This document shows, piece by piece, positions 57,323 through 64,000 of a DNA stretch of 64,000 bases. The notes beneath the pieces were generated by a model. It did not search any database. It had not been told where the DNA came from and saw nothing but the letters and a program-made list of their open reading frames with translations. Both the position numbers and the translations under genes were made by a program. Source of the stretch: Typha latifolia (Eukaryota; Streptophyta; Magnoliopsida; Poales; Typhaceae); NCBI GenBank assembly GCA_019914945.1, contig CM034108.1, positions 2,428,001 through 2,492,000 on the forward strand. Reading direction: 5' to 3'. How positions within the stretch are numbered: the stretch's first letter is position 1; each line of letters starts with the position of its first letter.

Positions 57323-60300
57323 ATGCTACTCCGATCCGTCCTACGTTCCGCCGCCACCGCTGCCGGCGCAGGCGGAGCTACTCGTAACCCCTTCTCGCCT
57401 CTCTCCGATCTCCTCCCCGGCGCCGGTGCCGGAGCTACTCGGTCCTACGCCAAGGCTAAGAACAAGGCCACCACCAACAAGGGCAAGGTCCGTGCCAAGG
57501 ACCCTCGCGGCATCGCCGCCGATGAGTCCTCCGCCGGCGCAGACGCCACGTCATCCGTCGGCGATGACCTCAACGTCGAGTTCGAGCTCCCTACGGATCC
57601 CCTCCCCGTGACCTATGATCCTGCCCTCGACTTGGGCCCCGAAGGGAGACCGCTCTTTGCCATCACCAAGACCTTCTCCTCCTTCACTCACAAGGACGCT
57701 TGCACTTACGTTGACTTCAGGTGGGGCATTTGGAGATGAAGATTTACCATTTCTGTGATGAAGTTTGGAACTTCTAGTGTTATTTCACGGCGCAATTTGT
57801 TTATCTTTCTTGAATTAGTTTGGATGAGTGGAAGGAAATGTTGCCGGAGGGATTGCCTGTGGGGATGACGAAAGAGTTTGAAGAGACGCGGAGGTGTGCC
57901 GTGATGGTGAGGAAGAGCTTTCTTGATCTCCGCGATAATTTCCGGAGGATTGCTGATCCACCAGTCTCAAATAAACTTAAAGGTGAGTTCAGACTTCTTG
58001 CTCCTGCTATAGTACTATGCGCTATTTAATTCCAGAGTTCATTTTTTCATTATTTTTTAAATAAAGTTAGAATTATTTTTTGCTAACTGAATGATGGATT
58101 TTGCAACAATTTGTTTGGGTATTATGAAAGAAACTTAAAGTTCTCATGACCTAAAATCTGTAAATCTGGAAATAGACAATCTAGAGTTAACATTTGCTTG
58201 TATTGGTGACAATCTCCTGGGTGTACTATTCTTGTAGGTTATTTTGAATCACAGAGTGATTAAGAGAATAATTGTATCAGTCTAAAGGTAGATTAATTAG
58301 GATAAAAGATATTTCTAGTTCAGAATTGTAGACTTTAGCTGAGGGATTATTTGTCATCACTTCCATATGGTCTGTTGTAAAGGATTTTTTAACCTACCCA
58401 CTATTTTAATGCCACTTTTTCTGGTCAGAAAATGTTTGGTGACTGTGGCTATTAGATTTGTCCTATTTAACATTCACCACTGCTCATTATTCTGGAGTCT
58501 TTGATACATTTCTCAAATATAGACAAGTATGGAGAAGAGTGACACTTGTTATCATTCTATTGTTACCCTTATAATTGGTCAACTATATATTATATATGTC
58601 TCTTGTTAATGGCTGATAGGCATCTTTATATTATTTATAGCTAGGACTTGAATCCTCTACTTGATCCATACATTCCGCATGTGCTGTATGCCTTTATCTT
58701 ATGTGCTCTATCACTTCCCTTGTGAATATAATAGTAGATTTTTTAACATGTACATTAGATTTGCATGAACATGTTTTAACAGCTATTTAAGATTGCAATG
58801 CGTCTCTTCTGTTCCAGAGTCAAAGAAACAAATAGTTTTGGATGGTCCTGTTAGCTGCGGAAAAAGCATTGTGCTTGCTATGCTTGTCCATTGGGCTCGT
58901 ACTGAAGGCTGGCTGGTCTTTTATGTCCCAAAAGGTAAAGATTGGACTCATGGTGGATTCTTCTACAGAAACCCCTACAATGATCTTTGGGATACTCCTG
59001 TTCAAGCTACGAAAGTCCTACAGGTATCATTCTTCTAATTTGAATGAATCACATCATTTTTTTAATTTTGACCTTATAAAGATGATATCAAATTTTTGTT
59101 TCATCTGCTTAAAATGGATTTATGTGTTCCTAATTGTGAGGTACTTTTTTCTGAAACTCACCTGTTGATGTTTTTTTAATGAATTTTCCAAGAAGCTTTT
59201 TATGGTTCTGATATATCTCGTTATTAGGGCATGCTTTGATTTATCTTTGACTTTTTCTACCTTACCATCTTTTATTGCTTATTGGATGTACCAATTAGGT
59301 ATTCATGATGTGCCCAAGTTGATCTTTGCCTCACTACATATGGTGCATACTTATACAAATTGAGGACACTGGTTGTTCTCGCCTTTAAACTATGATTTTG
59401 AGGTCAAGGATCAGATATGTATCTAATCTTTTGAATGACGCTTACCCAAACCCATTTTGGTTCTCTTAAGCTCATATTTGATCATGGTTTGCTAAATGAA
59501 TGGTAGGATCTGAATTTTAACCGAAGCAATTATGTTCATGTCCAGCTCGGAGCTGATCCTAACTTGTAATGAATGACTTGGAGCCCATGAAGCCATTAAT
59601 ATATATATATATATATATATATATCATCTTATTAATTTAAGTGGTATCAGAATTTTTCTTGTGAATAGAAATATGACCAAATCTATCCTCTACATATTTA
59701 CTGACAAAATACCGACATATTCGTGCATCTGTTGTAACCTTGAAGTGCACAAAATTAATTATATCAAATTATCTTGAGGAGGTCAAAATTCATTATGTAT
59801 CAGCTCTCCAGAAAAGTTCTCTTTTATGTTTCGGTGACAATGAAGTATTCAGAGTGAGACTTCTATTCTCCTTATATCCTATTGGAAGTTCTTAATGATT
59901 GTTATTTGCATACAGTGGAAATTTCATCCTTAGCTTCATCTGACCATTAGATATCTTCAGTCTTTTGCTTACTATCACAACTTTGTCGTCACTTCAGGAT
60001 TTTCTGAAGTTCAATGAGTCACGTTTACAAGAGTTACCTTGTCAAATTTTTGATCCCATTCCTTTGGGAGAAGGTTCTGGTGTTGGAATGATGAAAGGAG
60101 TTGATTCCATGGCAATGCCAGAAGGGTCTACACTTTATGATCTCATTCAAACTGGGATTTCTTACACACATGCTGCAGCTGGAGTAGTGGTTCGTCTACG
60201 GAAGGAATTATCACTGGTAAAAGATGTACCTGTACTTTTTGCAATTGATCAGGTATAATAGGAGATCCAGAGTGAGATGATTTTCCATTAATTACTCATT

Positions 60301-62317
60301 TTGATACATATCTCCATGATTTTATGCAAATGACATGTATTGTGCATTCTTTCTGTTTCTTTATTCCAGTATAACAATTGGTTTACATTCAGCGAGTATC
60401 AGGAACCTGTTACTGTTCGTTCCTGCCGGCCAATTCATGCAAAAGAACTTTCAATGGTCAGTATTATCTATGTTTCTAGCAATATCACATGTTGGGTCTT
60501 TAAGCATCACTATCTTATATGTCTACTCTTATCCCAAAAGTTTTATAGGTCTGTTTTTGGAAAAGTAGCAAAATATTTACATCTCATATATGGAATTTTC
60601 CTATTTAGTTTGACCTCAATTGTCATAGAAGCTGTTTGGGTTTCTCCCTCTATTTCATGGTCCTGGTGATTTGATCTGATTATTTTCTGTTGTCATCTTT
60701 ATTTCCTGTGCCACCTTCTTCTACTTGTATGTTTGTATAGATTGAATAGCAAATATCTTTCTTATTGGGGTGAGTGACATGCATGAAAGTTATAAAAAAT
60801 AAAGTCGTAAATCACACGGTTGGAGTCTTGATCTCTTGTGTATCCATATTGATGGCACTAAGTATGGAGTTTATCTAAGCTAAATGGAACTATCCAACAT
60901 ACACAGATCGGAAGGTGTAGCACAAGTCATAGTTGATCATGGCTAGTGGAAGGCTCAATAACTTTGATAGTAAAATAAAAGGTTAAGATGAAATGGCAAT
61001 AGTAGGACTATAAATTTGAACCTAGGAACTGAGAGTCTATGAAATCCATAACTTTGCTAGTGTTTGTTGTCCGCCAGAAATTTGTTTGAGGCACTAGAAA
61101 CTTTAGTCCAGACATTTGCTTGTAGTTCTTTGCCATAGATAGGAGTCTTGTGTGCTCACATTTTTTATTTGAATCGGCTCGATCATTACAGAACCCAATG
61201 TAGCCCATCCACTGTTATCTTTGTTATGTAACCATTCCTTTCTATATATTTCCTTCTGACAGGTGAATATTTATCGGTCAATGATGCATAATGACATGAT
61301 GATAGGAGCCTTTTCTCATTCAACAGCTGTTGGCAAACTACGTCAGGAACTTCCAGATGTTCCTCTAGGTGCTCGTATCATGTTGCCTCGGTACACATTG
61401 GATGAAGCTGCCACTGTTTGCCACTATTATCTAAGGTATTAAAAGCTGCAGAAATAATTGTAGCAGAAAAGTACTTTTTATCTGTTTATCTTAGCATATT
61501 TGTCAACTATCTTTGTCAGCAATAATTGATGGCTGACATGACACCTGCGGAATGATTCAGCACTGGTTGATAAAGGAATTGCCTATGCTTCATTTCCATT
61601 TATAGCATCAAGATTTAATGGAACAACAACTTTTACCTATGCTTCATTTCCATTTATAATATCAAGATTTAATGAACAAAAACTATTTACTTAGGTTGAC
61701 TTCTATTAGTTCATTATTATTTTATTAAATAAGTTTCTCTTGGAAGCACTTGCTTTTCTGTTATAAATTTTAGATCCTCCTTTCATTCCTATGTTGGTGG
61801 CTCTCTTACAGTATAAAACATTTTTTGACTTATTCTTGACAAATCATGGTTGATGTACTCAGTGCCACCATAGCCTTCTCATTTCCTCAAAAATCAATTC
61901 AGCTCTTGATGCTGATATGATCATGTAATGTCCAAAGAAACTTCTCCTTAGACTCCCACCGTAGCCTTCTTGGTTCCTCCAAAAGTTTGTGAATAATTGA
62001 TCCACTGGATAATGGAAAGGATTTTTCTTTTCAGTGATCTCTTGAAACACAGAAGAGATAAAGAACTTCAATTCATCTCTATTTCTTTTGAAGTTGTATT
62101 TGGTTTACTCTCTCTGGGTTCAACTTTTCTATGTCTGAATGGATTATCCAATCCCCATTTACTTATATAGACTGACCTCATGAATCGTGATATTTCTTTG
62201 CTTGGCAGGCAAAGGCTTATACGGCGTGAGACATTCTCAGAGGAGAGGTGGAAAAAGATATACTATTTGTCCAATGGAAATGGTTCAGAGATGAGGTGGT
62301 TGGCGCCATTCGTATAA
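57323..62317 (+). CDS. Mitochondrial small ribosomal subunit protein mS29 (DAP3)
   Basis: Seven exons: 57323-57720, 57819-57982, 58818-59023, 59998-60252, 60370-60456, 61263-61435 and 62209-62317. They close in frame to 463 residues. The N-terminus (MLLRSVLRSAATAAG...) is rich in Arg, Ala and Ser without acids, as in a mitochondrial targeting peptide. A Walker A P-loop, GPVSCGKS, lies at about 197-204, followed by the DAP3/mS29 family region (FYVPKG, NPYNDLWDTP, YNNWFTFSEY, ILPRYTLDEA-like). mS29 is a GTP-binding protein of the mitochondrial ribosome small subunit. The start at 57323 is chosen because it begins the targeting peptide in a GC-rich first exon. Confidence 0.9.
59599..59624. repeat. 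(TA)n microsatellite in mS29 intron 3
   Basis: A pure TA dinucleotide run between exons 3 and 4. Confidence 0.9.
61582..61685. repeat. 54-bp tandem duplication in mS29 intron 6
   Basis: The unit beginning CCTATGCTTCATTTCCATTT at 61582 is repeated at 61636 with a few differences. Intronic. Confidence 0.85.
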
Positions 62318-63496
62318 GAAAGGTGAAGAAACATGAGGTATAGAATATAGATTCCTTCTGTTTTTCTTTTTCTGCAGAAGCGAAGGCCAACTACTGTCAC
62401 AATCACAAAATCCACCTAAGAATTTCTTGTAATTCTTCACTTTCCTTTTCTTCGAACTAATTTAACTTATTCCTTTCTTCTCTTTTGTTTTCATTTCTCT
62501 TTTAGGTACAAGTTCATTGGTCTTTCTCACGAGCCAATTGATCTGCTTATATCAGCAACTGCTGCTCTTTTATTTTCCCCTCTGACCATTGCTCTAATTT
62601 ATGCTACATTTTGGCTGGTGGTATACTGTTACTCGTCCAACTATTGCCGTTAAGAATGATTACTTTGCTCAGCATCAGATATCAGATATATATGCATACC
62701 GCAACCTACAGCTCCACTTCTTCCAAGTGGTTGTTAAGCCTTTTTCACGTAAGCTTGCTGAAATAATGAATTTTAGTGGTGAAGTTCGAGTTGCTGGTTG
62801 TTATTTGAGGATGTACTGATAGGAATGCATTGCATTCTAGTTAAACATAAAGGGCTGTTTGGTTTGGTTGGAAGTATTTGTTTTGTACTTTTGTAGATAC
62901 TGCATATGTGAACATAGCTACAATTTTAAATAAACACCATTAGCAAATAGCTTTTAAATTTGTCATCAAATTATAGTAAAAAAAAAAGAAGTGCTATTGC
63001 TTCCTTTCAAAAAAGTAGAGCTTCCTTCCCTTCTCATTAAAGATGAGAAAATTGTGTTTAGACATTCACTTTAATTGAATGAATGTCAAAATGCAGCATA
63101 TTAATATGCTTAGATTTATGCATTGAGACTCTACGTAAAGAGATGCATCACTAAAATATGGTTACTTAATATTATATGTTAATTTAGCATCTTTAAGAAC
63201 ATCACACCAAAGTATAATATACATATATCCCATATAGCTTACCCTCTCTCAACAAAAATAAAATAAAATTTATTAAAGCTATTCAATAATTAAGTCTTTC
63301 GTTCTCACACTGCATCTCTTGTACGATCAGATAACTCTCTAAATACAAGCATGCACGAACCAATGAGCACTTCGGCAGAGTAGATTTTATTTGAAGCACC
63401 TTTATTCCCCAAAATATAGGATGGTCCCCAGTTTATTCCGGTGTCTGTGAAGTAATTATATGCCATTGAGCTACTCATCAGAAGATAATAATGCTA
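62318..63496. other. mS29 3' region and intergenic spacer
   Basis: A possible 3'-UTR intron (donor near ATGAG/GTATAG at about 62338, acceptor TTTTAG before GTACAAG near 62505) would join the stop to downstream sequence. An open frame at 62601-62819 matches no family I recognise and probably lies in the 3' UTR. 62820-63496 is AT-rich, with the end probably being 3' UTR of the minus-strand gene. Confidence 0.4.
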
Positions 63497-64000
63497 TCAC
63501 AATTTGCTGCTCGTTGAGAGCTCCTTCTTTAGCTGTTCTCTAAGAACTCTTCTCATCAATTTGTTTGACGCAGTCCTAGGGAACTCAGGAACTACTTTGA
63601 CAAAGCTCACCTATTAAGTAAACAAGATTAGGAATCAAACTAGTAATCGTCTCAAGCAGAAACCAGCAAGAAATCTAGATTTATTCCAATAATAAAGTTG
63701 ATCAGAAGGCGGCAACAGTGCTGAGCTATAGGTTCTGAATCTAGTATTCCAAGTAGAGGAGATACCCTGAAGAGAGGATTGAGGTTGCTCTGGATGGCCT
63801 TTTGGAATTTTATTCTCAGCATATTAGTGTTGAACTCCACTGATCTGTTCTTCAGTGCTGCCAAGACAACCAGCTGCTCAGGTCCTCCAATACTAGATTT
63901 AATGCTAACAGCAGCTGTCTCTAGCACATTCTCATCGGCATTATTGCATATGCGTTCAATCTCCACCGAACTTGTCTGCTAGGACAGAAAATTAGATCAA
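63497..64000 (-). CDS. Peroxisomal acyl-activating enzyme, C-terminal exons (partial)
   Basis: Two terminal coding exons are visible, 63766-63975 and 63497-63610, joined in phase 0; the 5' part lies outside the window. The encoded 107 residues contain the C-terminal AMP-binding domain landmarks [46 protein letters not shown] and [13 protein letters not shown]. The catalytic Lys of such enzymes lies in the ASNK segment. The protein ends in SKL, a canonical type-1 peroxisome targeting signal. This fits the plant AAE17/AAE18 group, which activates carboxylic acids to CoA thioesters. The substrate cannot be read from this part. Confidence 0.85.

Noticed and set aside
57009..57611. 200-residue open frame overlapping mS29 exon 1 in another frame
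   Set aside because: Low-complexity Pro/Ser sequence in a shifted frame; the mS29 frame has the targeting peptide and joins to exon 2.

Overview
The window is nuclear DNA from a flowering plant. Genes with many introns sit in AT-rich spacers full of (TA)n microsatellites, and LTR and LINE retrotransposon remains are present. The GC-rich germin-like and LTP exons in an AT-rich background suggest a monocot, but the species cannot be fixed from sequence alone. No rRNA, tRNA, CRISPR array or prokaryotic operon was seen. Splice models were built by hand: donors, acceptors and phases were checked so that each reading frame closes.

Layout. (1) 1-11,000: a tandem array of three GPI-anchored lipid transfer proteins (YLS3/LTPG type, plus strand, three exons each) and one decayed copy at about 3.3-3.9 kb. 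(2) 12.9-33.7 kb: six intronless germin-like protein (GLP) genes. One plus-strand copy has lost the usual metal-binding Glu. Three nearly identical minus-strand copies lie in duplicated blocks that carried their flanks and a LINE fragment with them. A second, more diverged pair is divergently transcribed. The block between the third and fourth copies holds a 2,912-bp solo LTR with a clean 5-bp target duplication (AAAAG), inserted into the LINE fragment. (3) 35.9-64 kb: single-copy housekeeping-type genes. These are a short EDR2-C/DUF1336 protein with an N-myristoylation signal (nine exons, +), a 98-residue MAPK-substrate-like protein (-), a DED1/DDX3-type DEAD-box RNA helicase (six coding exons, -), a PP2A catalytic subunit (eleven exons, +), mitochondrial ribosomal protein S29/DAP3 (seven exons, +), and the 3' end of a peroxisomal acyl-activating enzyme ending in SKL (-, running off the window).

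How the genes relate. The LTPG and GLP arrays are secreted, cell-surface or apoplastic proteins of kinds often linked to cuticle, wall and defence, and both grew by local duplication. The right half has unrelated core functions: RNA remodelling, protein dephosphorylation, mitochondrial translation and peroxisomal acyl activation. I found no clear undescribed multi-gene system. The most interesting signals are the Glu-to-Gln change in GLP1, the history of the GLP block duplication, the solo LTR with its CACGTG cluster and GC-rich hairpins, and several small structural repeats.
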